From NCBI RefSeq assembly GCF_905147045.1, contig NC_065894.1:14173501-14237500 (forward strand): 64,000 nucleotides of DNA, written 5' to 3'. The notes below the pieces were generated by a model. The model ran no database searches, was not told the DNA's origin, and saw only the letters and a list, made by a program, of their open reading frames with translations. The translations under genes and the position numbers were made by a program. The stretch is from Nymphalis io. Lineage: Eukaryota; Arthropoda; Insecta; Lepidoptera; Nymphalidae. Each line of letters starts with the position of its first letter. Position 1 is the stretch's first letter. This document shows positions 1 through 10,783 of the stretch, piece by piece.

Positions 1-526
1 TTTTGGATAATGTGTTCCGAAATAACAGATGCATCTTATTTCCGCGTTGCAACTGTATCAATCACACAATTCGGTAGTTATCGATTACTACATTTACTAT
101 ACAATGAAGTAATAAGCAGTACGTGCAGGATACATCTTTATACATGTATTTATTATTACCAGTGCCCAACGGTTTAAGCCGCGTTAAGTTTATATTGCAC
201 ATTGAGCAATAACCTAAAGCCCAAGTCCTAAAGCCTAAAAATATTAACGGAAGAAAAATAACGCTTTTTATCACATTTCGAAAGAATTGCAATGACTTCC
301 TGAAAATATTTTTTGTAATTATACTTATCTACCTATATAGGTATACAACGGATTTGGATGATAATTTTAAAGACAAACAGTACATCAGAATATTCTCTAT
401 AATATTTTTTTTTACTTTTTGGCGATTTTTGGCGAGACCCGGCAAACTGAGAGACAGACACTACATTTTTATTTATTTTAGAAATTTTAAAAGAAAAGTT
501 ATAATAACTTTACATACTATTTACTC
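1..526. other. AT-rich stretch, nothing recognised
   Basis: No coding or RNA signal is convincing. The short ORFs here have low-complexity, hydrophobic translations typical of AT-rich noncoding DNA. The same sequence recurs at 21320 and 45819. Confidence 0.5.
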
Positions 527-1437
527 TTTTTTTTTTTTATATGCCCCGGGATGGCAAATGACTCTACTCCACCTGATGGTAAGTGGTAGTAGAGTCCAAA
601 CGCGACGACGGCCAGTACAGTCGGGAAGAATGTTCTGTACTAGCCGTCCCCGCCTTGCCGGCCCGCAAGATGCCTCTTCACGCCTCGTTTGAAGGAACCC
701 GGGTTGTAAGAGGAGGGGAACACGTGAGCTGGTAAGGAATTCCATTTTTTGGTAGTGCGACAAAGAAAGGAGTTGCCAAATTTCTTTGTGCGCGATGGAA
801 TTGATGTCACAGTTAGGCGGTGACATCGAGAACCAGCTCGCGTGGACTTAAGAAGGAAGGGGGAAGCAGGAATTAAAGAGAATAATTCCTCAGAGCACTC
901 GCCGTGATACAGACGATAGAAAGCGCTCAGTGCTGCTATCTCGCGACGCAATTGTAAAGGTTCAAGGGTGTTTGTGACTTTTACGTCGCCAATAATGCGT
1001 ACTGCACGTCGCTGCAACCGGTCCAAGGCCTCCAGTAGGTACTTAGCGGAGCCATCCCAAAGGTGCGAGCAATATTCAACGCAAGACCGTACCTGTGTTT
1101 TGTATAACAGGCACAGTTGTTGTGGCGTGAAAAAACGCCGCACCTTGTTCAGAACTCCGAGTTTTCGTGAAGCTGTTTTTATAATAGCCTCGATGTAAAC
1201 CCTTGGACTAAGGTCGCAGCGAACGTCCATCCCCAGCATGGCGATTTTGCTTTGTATCATCAGCGGTGTGCCACAGAGGGAGGGATGAGGGTAAAATGGT
1301 GACTTTTTCGCTGTGAGAGCGCACACCTGTGTTTTCTTGGCATTAAACTCAACAAGTTTATCAGAACCCCATTTGGCGATGAGCTCTAATGTCCTATCGA
1401 GTTCAATAACAAGATTCTCCCGCCTCTCCTCAGTTTC
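527..1437 (-). mobile_element. 5'-truncated CR1/jockey-like LINE, 3' fragment
   Basis: A minus-strand reading frame ending at 640 encodes the C-terminal part of a non-LTR reverse transcriptase, downstream of the catalytic YADD region. It is nearly identical to the C-terminus of the longer copy at 51945-54173. Homology to that copy stops at about 1437, as expected for 5' truncation. After the stop codon there is a 3' UTR with a strong stem-loop (560-596) and then a poly(A) tail, seen as T12 at 527-538 on the plus strand. Flanks are too short and AT-rich to prove a target duplication. It cannot encode an active enzyme. Confidence 0.85.
560..596 (-). other. LINE 3' UTR stem-loop
   Basis: A near-perfect inverted repeat: an outer 9-bp arm (GACTCTACT with AGTAGAGTC), one bulged base, a 4-bp inner arm (CCAC with GTGG) and a 10-nt loop. 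It lies about 20 nt from the poly(A) tail, where LINE reverse transcriptases often recognise their RNA. The inner arm and loop also occur near the 3' end of the SINE at 2339-2637. Confidence 0.6.
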
Positions 1438-2338
1438 ACTCAAAGATATACACAGGTAAGTTATATATATAGAGATATAATTACATTTTATGTGTTCTAA
1501 TAAACATGTGTCATAGCATTACGTCACATATATATTGTCTACGAGCTATAGACTATAAGTATATACTTTTCTCAATAAATTAACCATATATTACTTTTTT
1601 ACTCGAATCGGAGTTTTAGATAATTTTCGATTTTTTTACATCAAATCACGTTAACTATTGCTTATTATTAGGGTAAAATCATAAATTATAAGCTTACGTT
1701 GCCAACTACATCAATTATGTTTTGTTTCGGTTCCCTTCAATGCTTCTTAGATTCTCGGAGAATGTAAACAATGATGTCGTAAATTGCTAATGGCCAGCCT
1801 ATATTTTATTCAAAAAAGAAGTGCGTCGGCGAATTTTATTACTACTTGTTTGCCTACTTCAATTTCCAGGTACTAGCGGTAAAAGAGTTATAGCTTCGAG
1901 AAGGTTTCTGCTGCCCGTTTTACATGTTGGTTCTTCAAAATAAATCTTTCATTACCTAATATTTTGAACATACGTCTGGACGGGCAGCTCCTATATATAA
2001 AGGTATGCGATGTCTAGAAAAGATAAGCTAAACTTATCCAATTAATTTTAAGCCGTGAATAGCTAAACTAAAAGGAATCGAATTTGATTACCTACTCGTA
2101 TTTATTGTTATTTCGTAATGCTATTTTTGTATTGATCTATATTAATCATCGATAATAAAATTTCACACGTGAATCTCGCTTAGAAACACATTGGCACGAG
2201 TCATTTGCAAATATTATTTTAAGTTTCTGTCAAATGATTGCCACAGAAAGACACGCAACATTTTCAAAGCGATTACATAAAATAGCACTTTAAATATACA
2301 AAATCAAATCCAAATACAGACAATTATATTGTACAGTA
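1438..2338. other. AT-rich spacer between LINE and SINE
   Basis: No gene seen. This is the part in which the third copy (47257-48157) has about ten substitutions while copies 1 and 2 agree. It ends exactly at the SINE-like repeat. Confidence 0.5.
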
Positions 2339-2637
2339 CACTGGTGGTAGGGCTTTGTGCAAGCTCGTCTGGGTAGGTACCACCCACTCATCAGCATATA
2401 TATACATATTCTACCGCAAAACAGCAATACTTGATATTGTTGTGTTCCGGTTTGAAGGGTGAGTGAGCCAGTGTAATTACAGGCACAAGGGACATTAAAT
2501 CTTAGTTCCCAAAGTTGGTGGCGCATTGGTGATGCAATTGTTAAAATTTCTTACAATGCCAATGTCTATGGGCGTTGATGATTACTTACCATCAGGTGGC
2601 CCATATGCTCGTCCGCCTATCTATGCTATAAAAAAAA
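2339..2637 (+). mobile_element. SINE-like lepidopteran interspersed repeat
   Basis: About 299 bp beginning CACTGGTGGTAGGGCTTTG and ending in an A8 tail. I recognise the wording (a cluster around GTACCACCCACTCATCAG, later TTACCATCAGGTGGCCC) as an abundant lepidopteran repeat. Related degenerate copies lie at 6461-6592 (minus), 14381-14545 and 49325-49400, which supports its dispersed nature. Its 3' end shares the TTACCATCAGGTGG block with the LINE 3' UTR at 560-596. I do not assign a family name. Confidence 0.75.
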
Positions 2638-3337
2638 GACTTTCCCTTAAGACACGAAGTTACCGAAAGTTCACATAAAATTACTTATTAATGTTTTAGA
2701 CCAGATCGTAATACAGCTGTGATCTAGATTAATGGGGACTTTAATAGAAAAAAATTAATAACACTAAGAAGCAACTGAAAGCAATTCTTCAACAATATTG
2801 ATCTCAATGTAACTTATACAACAGTTTTTTATAGAATAATTTTTAGATTAAGAAAAATCTTTAGAGTAATAATCACCTATCGTCCCTGACAGAGAGACAC
2901 GTCTCCGCAGCGTATGCTGTCAGAAATTGTATAATCATTTTATTTAAAGACAAAAAATACAGATTAAAAAATTTATGTATGTAATATTTTTTTTTTATAA
3001 ATACATATTGTTACGCATTTCAAATCCCCAATGTAAGCCCCTTATAAATAACATCGTACGTAAACAAATCCGATAGTAAATAGGAAACCGTATATAACTA
3101 TCAATTTAGCGGACATGTAATTTCGATACGCGAAATCGACATCTGCATTAATTTTGGCAGCTGCCTAGTGTTATCAATTAATACTTCCGGTCCTACATAT
3201 ACGGCTAGTTCGGGTACATCTTGATGATTATTTATAAGTGTAGATTAAAACTTCTGTTTAACAATTTAATTAGTAATTTCATAATCAAATAAATATTTGA
3301 TTCATATTTGTTTATACTTGGAACATTTTATTATATA
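2638..3337. other. AT-rich spacer, nothing recognised
   Basis: Low-complexity AT-rich sequence without a supported ORF, RNA gene or element end. Confidence 0.45.
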
Positions 3338-3800
3338 TGTCGCAACCGGGTGAATTATTTCGGTCAACGCCATCTAGTGGTATACGTTCAAGACTACGTT
3401 ATGGAATCGTTTCCGGAACGCCAGCGCCACGTAGCGGCACTCGATGGAGTTTGTGTAAGCATGCGCCAGAGGGGAACGCATCGGTGAAGAGGACGACGAC
3501 GATCTGAAGACACGGTAGGACGACACCACCCTCAAAAAAAGGAAAATCGTAAGGACTTATAGCCACCGGGTCATAACGACCCTGGCCCTCTGGGCCAAAA
3601 TAAACTAACACGACGGTTGGACCGTCGGGGAGGACCAGCCCGGGTAGGGGGGGGCAACCCCGAGGCCCGTACCCAGACTGGCCTAGGCCAGCCAGGAGGA
3701 CCATTGAGTGAGGGGAACGTCGGACATCACTACTCTCCGAGCGTTCGGCGCGTGTGGTCACAGAACCATCGCGCATTCCGGTCACCTACTTAAACTGTGT
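3338..3800. other. Unidentified GC-rich patch, possible retroelement remnant
   Basis: A sharp rise in G+C in an otherwise AT-rich region, starting TGTCGCAACCGGG and rich in CCGGG, GGGGG and GACGACGAC strings. A 128-codon minus-strand ORF (3399-3785) exists, but its composition (many Pro, Gly, Arg) can be explained by base content and I recognise no domain. The TGT start and a TATAAATA about 950 bp downstream would fit an old LTR, but I found no matching second LTR, no clear CA end and no target duplication. Confidence 0.35.
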
Positions 3801-6460
3801 TACTAAGTCATTATACTGTGGTTGATTGTACAAGTGTGTTTTCTTGATCCTTCGTCACCCACCGATAGACGCCCACATAAGAAAACCATGAACTATAACT
3901 GTGGTGATGGCCCTCCGCCGTCATATATTATTCTATTTATTAATGGCGCCTTCTGCTTGTCAGCTTCCGGCGCAATTAATAAAGTGCTTATTGTTTATTT
4001 ATATTTTCTCAAATTATGTCGATTAATCAATGCTATAATAATTTTGTTTTATTATGTATAATGTAAGGATTAAGCTACTAGAATCTTATTTTACTGATCT
4101 GGCTAGGTTATCTGCTGCTTATCAACTTCCGGTGTAATATATTAATCTTTAATATTTAATGTTACATAATCCTGTATTATTAAATAATATTTGTCCGTAA
4201 ATAATCATTAGAATAATTAAGATAAACAATGTTTAATATTATCTTTTAAGTTTGTAAATTTAGTATTAAATTAGGTCAAGATGTTTTTGTATAAATACCG
4301 CCAGTTTTAATATATCGGGCATTGGTATTGTAACCGTTGTAACGAGCATTACAAGTGTTTTCTTATATAACGTATCGTTATTTTCGCCGCCACCCTGGTA
4401 ATCCACCTTCTATACTAGATTTTGTGGGGAAAATGCTTTTCTATGCCATAAAGAATAGGGGTTGTTTTGGTATGGTTATCAATCGTAGTTTGGGGATTGC
4501 GATCGCGCCTGTCTTTTGCGTGGAACCCTTCCGCGTGGACCCGGATTATGTCCACTGGGACATGTACGGATAGCAAAGCAATGTCTACAAATAAGCCATT
4601 ATTATTGTTTGTCATATAGTTCCATCTAGTTCCTGATTAAACTTATTTTATAATAATATATGTATAATAAAAATAATTTGTCGTTCAATAGGCGACGAAT
4701 GAGCGTAAAGTATTTAGTCAGATTGCTCATCAAAAAACATATATACATAATAATAATAAATCACTGAACTGATTTTGATGAAATTTTGTATGAAGCAACC
4801 TTGAAACTTATGGGCTCTTTATACCTAACACTGCCCCTTACCCCTACCGCGACTGGCAGACAGGGCCCCTTGTTATTTCGTATTTATAATATTAGTATAA
4901 ATAAATTAGCAATTGAAATGATCTTGTGGAAATTTGTTTTTTTTTTTTTAATTTGATCAAGTACAAGGATTAAATAGTAGCTGGCTATAGTTTTTTTTTC
5001 AATATTAGTAAAGTCTAAGCATCGAAGCGAAGCGTCCAAGCAGAGAAATAATGTATTATGCTAACGCTACACGATTCGAAGCTTAAATAAGGGTTGTGAG
5101 GATGGAATGAGTCAGCGCTGACCGCTGATGAAGATCTCATTCACACCTCGGCTTTGTGCATATTGTCGCACGTTGCTTGCACATTCGGGATTACTACACC
5201 GATCTCCGAACACTGCTTTACCGGACAATGACTCGGCTATTTCATGCAAATTTTTGTATAACTGCTCCTTTGAAATGTTGTCTTGTATTAGAATAGTACA
5301 AAAACTTGTGATTGAAAGTCAAACACAGTAAACTATAATATCTGTTATTTTAAATGGCATGAAGTAAATAATAAAGCAAAACCATTTCAAAACAAAATAA
5401 ATTGGTCGCAATTTCGTCGTCGCAAATTTTTCCAAATGCACATTCGACTTCGAATTTTTATCTCGTCGAAATAAATTTCATATCACAAACAAACTTATTT
5501 AGAAAATCAACAGGTTAATAATAACAAATCTTAAATATATATCTAAACATTCCAAATTTGAAAATCTTTAGTCAATATAGAAGCGTTACTTATTGACTGT
5601 CATTAATTTACCACCGGTTCGGAAATAAACACCTCAGGCTTAAGAAGAAACGGCGAAAGAAACTCTGCGAGATATTTTATAACTCACATTTTAAAATAGC
5701 CAATAAACAATAACAGAATTATATTTTTTCTTTCGGCGATTGTTTCATTCCCAAAGTGTGCTATACTTATTGGTAACTTCAGGTTACAAATATAAAAAAT
5801 TGGTAGAGGAAAAACAAGACTATTAAATATTTGAAACGGACCAGCAAGCCTAATACCAGATATAACGACTTAACCGGCTTTAGTTAAATTAAAGTAATAA
5901 TACTAAACTTATAATAAGGGAATTTAAATTAGCATTGAAATTAAAAAAAAACTTATATATAAATGGACAAAAATATAAGTATAAATACTATACCAATTGA
6001 TATGCATTATGTTGTCCTGAAGTATCATGCAAGTATTTTACATAAGCATTTTATTGTAATTTCGGTATAAATATTTTACTATCCGATTGTTTTTTCGGCA
6101 AAAATATTTTCAGTTTACGTATATATGTTATACGTTGTTATGGCTGTATTTTTTACGAGCTAAAAATCGCTTACGAGCTGATATCAAAATTTTACACCGG
6201 TATTTATAATGTTTTACAAATTCTTGTGCAAAGATGGTTTTATGTCTTTTTTTATATATGTACTTGTAGTAAAAACAGTTTTCATGCTTTACAAATTAAT
6301 TGATTATTTGTAAATTTAAATATTTTAATAATGTGATAAATCCTTAAACATTACTAATTATATTTTTGATATATTTATCGCATGATACTAAAAGTAATGA
6401 TTGTTGACCGGACGCTACGTGGGATCTTCCCATATTAAACTTTCTCATAGAAATGATATG
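3801..6460. other. AT-rich region with a degenerate repeat tail
   Basis: No supported gene. A stretch at about 4765-4905 (CTGAACTGATTTTGATGAAA ... TATTTATAATATTAGTATAA) resembles a very common lepidopteran interspersed repeat tail. Another at about 5610-5680 (CACCGGTTCGGAAATAAAC and following) also looks repeat-like. The T13 run at 4937-4949 is T12 in copy 2. Confidence 0.4.
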
Positions 6461-6592
6461 TCCCTTGTGCCTGTAATTACTGACACACCTTTCAAACCAG
6501 AACACAATACCAAGTACTGCTGATTTGCGATAGAATATCTGATGAGTGGGTGGTACCTACACAGACGAGCTTGCACAAAGCCCTACCACCAG
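6461..6592 (-). mobile_element. Fragment of the SINE-like repeat, reverse orientation
   Basis: The reverse complement matches the first half of the repeat at 2339-2637: the blocks for the starting GGTGGTAGGGC, the ACCACCCACTCATCAG core and the CAGGCACAAGGGAC segment appear in order, with scattered substitutions. The 3' tail is absent. Confidence 0.7.
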
Positions 6593-6609
6593 TAAATACA
6601 TGAAATATT

Positions 6610-6645
6610 GGAGTATACTCCACCTGGCGTGGTGAAGTATACTCC
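6610..6645. other. Stem-loop with palindromic arms
   Basis: The 10-bp arms GGAGTATACT and AGTATACTCC flank a shorter CACC/GGTG pairing and a 6-nt loop. The left arm with its next two bases is itself a 12-bp palindrome. It lies just beside the reverse SINE fragment. Function unknown. Confidence 0.4.
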
Positions 6646-7945
6646 ATACCTTCTCCATAATTGGCAGTAAGACATTTAAGATCTGTTACTTCCTTTTTAT
6701 ATATAATACATATTTAAACAATATAGATTATGAATATTCAACATTATACTATCAATTCGTTAATGTTACGAAAATATATCATAAGTTTCCTTCTAGAAGT
6801 CTTAAGAATCCTTCCAAGAATTATTATTATTGTTGATAATAATGTGCAGTTATTTGCAATAACCGAACGCATAGTATGAGATGTTGAATTGACAATTGCG
6901 ATAAAGTTGTACCATTTGTGAGTGGTATTAAAGTTATTCTTACACAAATATGATTTACAGCGTTTCTGGGAACAGACAATGCTCCCGTAGCCCAACTCTT
7001 CCCTATTGTCGCCTATGGACTTTTTTTTCTAAATAATGTCGAAGCAACGTTGTCAGAAAGGATAATTTCAAATCTATGTGTCCGTCGTGTGCGGACAATG
7101 CCCACTATTAGCGGATTATAATCCGCAAAAAGAGCAGGTACTGTTTCAGACACAGTCCAAGTTTAGTGTATACGCATTTTGTAAATGACGCTCTGTATAA
7201 ATATTTTTGATGAAAAAAAATGACTTCAATTCTTTAATTTTTTACGACCGATTTTTTGATCGCCAGTTCACTTTTCAAAATAACATAGTCCCATCGATAA
7301 ATCAGCCCCAAATCAACAAATTCAGAATAAAATAGGTACGTTACTAATTCTTCTATTCTAGTCAAATCAAATCTTATACCTACAAATATATTTGTACTAT
7401 TGTCAACTGTCGCTTTGATTTAATTGCATATGAAATCAACAAATCTTATAACACGTCCAACAAGTGTTCAGCTCGTAACTTGTACCGATATTATAATATT
7501 TGCTTGCGCTAGACAGATGCAAGCCTCTCTCCCGGGAGACACTTGGCGACGATTTTCTCAAACAATAACATTCAGCCGGACACTACGTGATATTGCCTTC
7601 GACTCTACTATACGTTTGTTATTTTAGTTGTTGCTCAAATAATTTTAACTTCTGAATATGTTTCGGGTTCCTGGAATATTTTTAATTTGCAAAAAATAAC
7701 ATCTATTTTAAAAATAACAAAACAATCTATAATAATCATTTGTTGTTCTGACTAGGTAACTAGGGAAAAAAAATCTTGACTTTATATATGTACATATAAT
7801 AAAACTGTAACGGCGATATATATGCGTTAAATTTATACCATACAATGTCATTAAAACCGAGCCGTTAAATTGCAAGAAATGAAATCGATTCACAATCTAC
7901 CGTTTAATTATAATATCACTAGTGAAATTATACCTGCGATATATA
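6646..7945. other. AT-rich spacer before the gypsy element
   Basis: No supported gene or RNA. ORFs at 6744-6995, 7424-7627 and 7708-7893 are short, with composition typical of chance frames. Confidence 0.4.
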
Positions 7946-8210
7946 TATAAGATAGGTTATTGAGGATGCTCAAAATGAACCACAAATTGTTTCTCTGAAA
8001 ATACAAAGAAACGACATTTAAAGTTCACTAATATCGCCTCCTCTATTATATCTCTTTATTTTCTTATAAAATCAAAGTTCAAAATAATCTAAACATTATC
8101 CGTCATTCTGTCATTCAACCATCAAATGCGCGGCAAACGGACTTTTAGTTACAGATTAAAAACGCGCGGAGCGCAGCAAATTTGGAATAATGAAATGTCA
8201 TTTCATTACA
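7946..8210 (-). repeat. Gypsy 3' LTR (copy 1)
   Basis: 265 bp, direct repeat of 12488-12752. On the minus strand it begins TGTAATG next to the polypurine tract and ends at an ATAT-rich target. I saw two differences from the other LTR: T versus C at about 8067, and G versus T near 8140. Confidence 0.9.
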
Positions 8211-8221
8211 TCTCCCCCCCT
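8211..8221 (-). promoter_or_regulatory. Polypurine tract of the gypsy element
   Basis: Plus-strand TCTCCCCCCCT, a purine run on the element strand immediately upstream of the 3' LTR. This is the expected place and composition for the plus-strand DNA primer in retroviral-type reverse transcription. Confidence 0.8.
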
Positions 8222-8226
8222 AAGAG

Positions 8227-8315
8227 CGAAAATTCTAAATAATATAATCTACTATAAACGAAAATTTTAAATAATCTAATCTACTATAAACGAAAATTCT
8301 AAATAATATAATCTA
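8227..8315 (-). repeat. 32-bp minisatellite in the gypsy 3' end
   Basis: Two full 32-bp units (8227-8258 and 8259-8290, differing at two bases) and a 25-bp partial unit (8291-8315), each starting CGAAAATT. The partial unit overlaps the stop codon of the integrase-end frame (8313-8315), so the repeat forms nearly the whole space between integrase and polypurine tract. Confidence 0.85.
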
Positions 8316-9086
8316 GAAGTTATCTTCATATTCGTTTTCTTCTACCTCATCTGCTGTGATAGGTTGTAATTTTGTTATGTGAAATAAAGTTGATTCTGTT
8401 TTCTTGTTGCCAGTGTCAATCCTATAAATGGATTTTGATATTTTCTCTATTATCTTGAAAGGGCCTATTTTTAATTCGTCTAATTTTTTCTATTCAGTCT
8501 ATTTCCATTTTCTACATATACACTGTCTCCTATCTCAAACTCTTGCATTTTCCTATTTCTATCAAATATTTTCTTATTGTACTTATGGGATTTTATTGTA
8601 TTCTCTAATGCTAATCTCCTATCAGCAATCCACTTGTCTTCGGTTTCTATTGTTTTAATTTCATTTGGTAGAATACTAACATTGGTTCCGTCCAGTAAAT
8701 ATTTTGGTGCAAAACCTGTAACAGAGTGGTCTGTTTCATTATATTTCTCTATACATTCTCTTGCTATTGTTGTCCATGTTCTCTTATTATTTTTCTCATT
8801 TATTTTACATCTTATTTTATTTACAATTGTTTGGTTTAATCGTTCGTTCAAGCCGTTCGAGAATGGTGTATTCACAGCTGTAAAAATTAGTTTAATGTTA
8901 TTCTCCTGCAAATGTTGTTTAAATTCTATTGAATTGATGCCTGGATATTGATCTGTCAGAATTATTCCAATCTCATCTGTCTCTAGTACTTTCTTTGTTA
9001 ATTTTATAAAGTCACTTGCGTTCTGTGTTTTTGAAGTTGTAATAAAAGCATATCTTGTGTAGTGGTCTAATAAAGGTGTAAGTATT
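8313..9086 (-). pseudogene. Gypsy integrase core and C-terminal domain, shifted frame
   Basis: Translating the minus strand from about 9086 gives an uninterrupted integrase core. It contains the second catalytic Asp (TDQYPG) and the catalytic Glu in NGLNERLNQT; the first Asp lies in the preceding frame (MDTIGGF). There is no ATG at the start, as expected for an internal pol segment. The frame stops at 8480, but the next frame continues for about 55 codons with a GPF-type C-terminal module and ends at TAG 8313-8315. Both joins fall in A-runs (A7 near 9087, A6 near 8484). It would insert the element cDNA into the host genome; as read it is broken. Confidence 0.85.
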
Positions 9087-9333
9087 TTTTTGTGGACCTA
9101 GATCCCCCGAAGCCACCTATAGTATCCATTGACATTATCTCAAATGGTTTTGTCGCTGGTCCCAGTTGTGACATTAACCCAAATTTTCCTTGACATCTTG
9201 ATTTATTTTTTATGCATATTTCACATGTTTTACAAATATTTATTATATTTTTTGTTAGGTTTTTAGCTGTATATATTGGACTTATTTTTTTCTGTAATTG
9301 TCTAATTCCAATATGACAATAGTCTTCATGCAC
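9067..9333 (-). pseudogene. Gypsy integrase N-terminal zinc domain
   Basis: 88 codons with the H-x4-H and C-x2-C arrangement of the retroviral integrase zinc domain (HEDYCH, then CKTCEIC), followed by MDTIGGF, which carries the first catalytic Asp. Upstream, a different frame (9334-9390) continues the RNase H-integrase linker. The break coincides with an A6 run near 9397. The downstream break is in the A7 run near 9087. Confidence 0.85.
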
Positions 9334-9389
9334 CTTTTTTATTAATTCTTTACTAAATTTTTCTGAGAGTATAATCTTTTCATGTTTCT

Positions 9390-10226
9390 TTATTTTTTAT
9401 AATAGATTTTATTTTTTTGTAGTAAATTTTGTTTCTTTTCTTTTATTGTTTCATTTTTCTCTTGATCTTCAACTATATCTTTCATTTGTATTAAATTAAC
9501 TATTTTCAATATTTCCTCCTTGTTATCTTCTGATTCTACTACAGGGTTTCGGTTCAAACAATCTGCTTCTATATTTTCTTTACCAGGTATATATTTTACT
9601 GTAAAGTCATATTGAGATAAGTAATATGTGAGGTCACCCAATTCTTCATCTGTCCTGCATTTAATATTCATGTTTTCTAGAGGTTTGTGATCAGAGTAAA
9701 TAGTGAAATGTTTTCCAATTAGCCAATGTTGCCAGTATTTAACCGCTTCTTTCATAGCAAAACATTCCAAATAAATAGCCTTTTTCCGTTTTTGAGATTC
9801 GTTTAGTTTTTTTGAAAAATATGCAACTGGTTTGTCTTTACCATCTAGTTGTGTCTGTTTTAATATTGCCCCAATACCCTCTAAAGAGGCATCTGTAAAG
9901 ATTTTTATTGGTAAGTCTTTATCGAATATTTCCAACACAGGTTGAGAACATAAATATCTTTTTATTTGATTAAATGATTCTTCACACTTCTCTGACCATA
10001 CAAACTTTTCATTTTTTCTTAATAAATTGTGTAACGGGTCTAAAATAATTGCGCTTCTTGGTATGTATTCATGGTAGAAGTTGATTTTTCCCAAAAATTG
10101 TCTGATGTTCTTTTGTGTCTTAGGAGTTGGAAAATTTTTAATTGAGATCAAATTGTCTTTTAGTGGTCTTACTGAGTTGTTCTGAATTACATGCCCGAGG
10201 TACTTTACTGAGTCTGAAGCAAACAT
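9390..10226 (-). pseudogene. Gypsy RT connection and RNase H
   Basis: 278 codons. The first ~100 residues are the RT thumb and connection typical of Ty3/gypsy (KYLGHVI, then FLGKINFYHEYIP). RNase H follows with the expected acidic residues: FTDAS, YLECFA, SDHKPL, and the Asp in IEADCLNRNP. The ORF overlaps the RT ORF in a different frame around 10205-10226 at an A5 run, where one base appears to be missing. RNase H removes template RNA during reverse transcription. Confidence 0.88.
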
Positions 10227-10738
10227 ACATTTTTAAACTTTAATCTAAAGCCTTCTTTTATCATTCCTTCTAATACATTTCTTATGTGTCTTATATGGTC
10301 TTCGGAGGTGTTTGAGTATATAAGAATATCATCAATATAATTTACGGAATATCCTGTGAGATTGTGCTTTCTTAGAATATTGCTTAAAATTCTCTGAAAA
10401 ATAGCTGGTGATGTTTTTAAGCCAAAAGGAAGGCAGGTCCACTGAAAGTGGCCATCTTGTGTCACAAATCCTGTTTTACTTCTATCTTCTACCCGTAGTG
10501 GTATAGCCCAAAAAGCTGAGTTTATATCCAGTGTAGTAAAATACTTACAATTTCTAGTTTTAATAATCAAATCATCTATTAATGGGAAAGGTTGAGCTTG
10601 TGGAACAACAATTTTATTCAGTTCTCTGAAGTCTACACATAAGCGGGATTTTCTATTTTCACCTTTTTTAAATGCCAATGTCACTGGAGCAGCGAAAGGA
10701 CTGTAGGATTCTTCTATTAAATTATTCTTTAATAACAT
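10205..10738 (-). pseudogene. Gypsy reverse transcriptase palm and fingers
   Basis: 177 codons with hallmark blocks: LCVDFRELNK, FTTLDINSAFW, LPFGLKTSPAIFQR and the catalytic YIDDIL. All three catalytic aspartates are visible. Upstream, the same frame is closed by two adjacent stops (TAA TGA, plus-strand 10781-10786) that separate it from the protease segment, so the ATG at 10738 is internal and not the natural start. Downstream the frame is lost at 10205. Confidence 0.9.
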
Positions 10739-10783
10739 GGATATTTGCTCTTCGATTTCTAATTTATCTTCTATTGTACATCA

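Noticed and set aside
62..292. A 76-codon minus-strand ORF repeated three times in the window
   Set aside because: The repetition is due to the segmental duplication only. Composition is AT-driven and no domain or start context supports a gene.
3399..3785. A 128-codon ORF as a host protein
   Set aside because: High Pro/Gly/Arg content follows from the GC-rich patch, and no domain or neighbouring exon is seen.
3338..4352. A solo LTR from TGTCGC to CATTACA
   Set aside because: No matching LTR elsewhere in the window and no target duplication. The ends are guesswork.
8227..8315. A CRISPR-like array
   Set aside because: The 32-bp units are contiguous with no spacers, lie in a eukaryotic retrotransposon and have no cas genes nearby.
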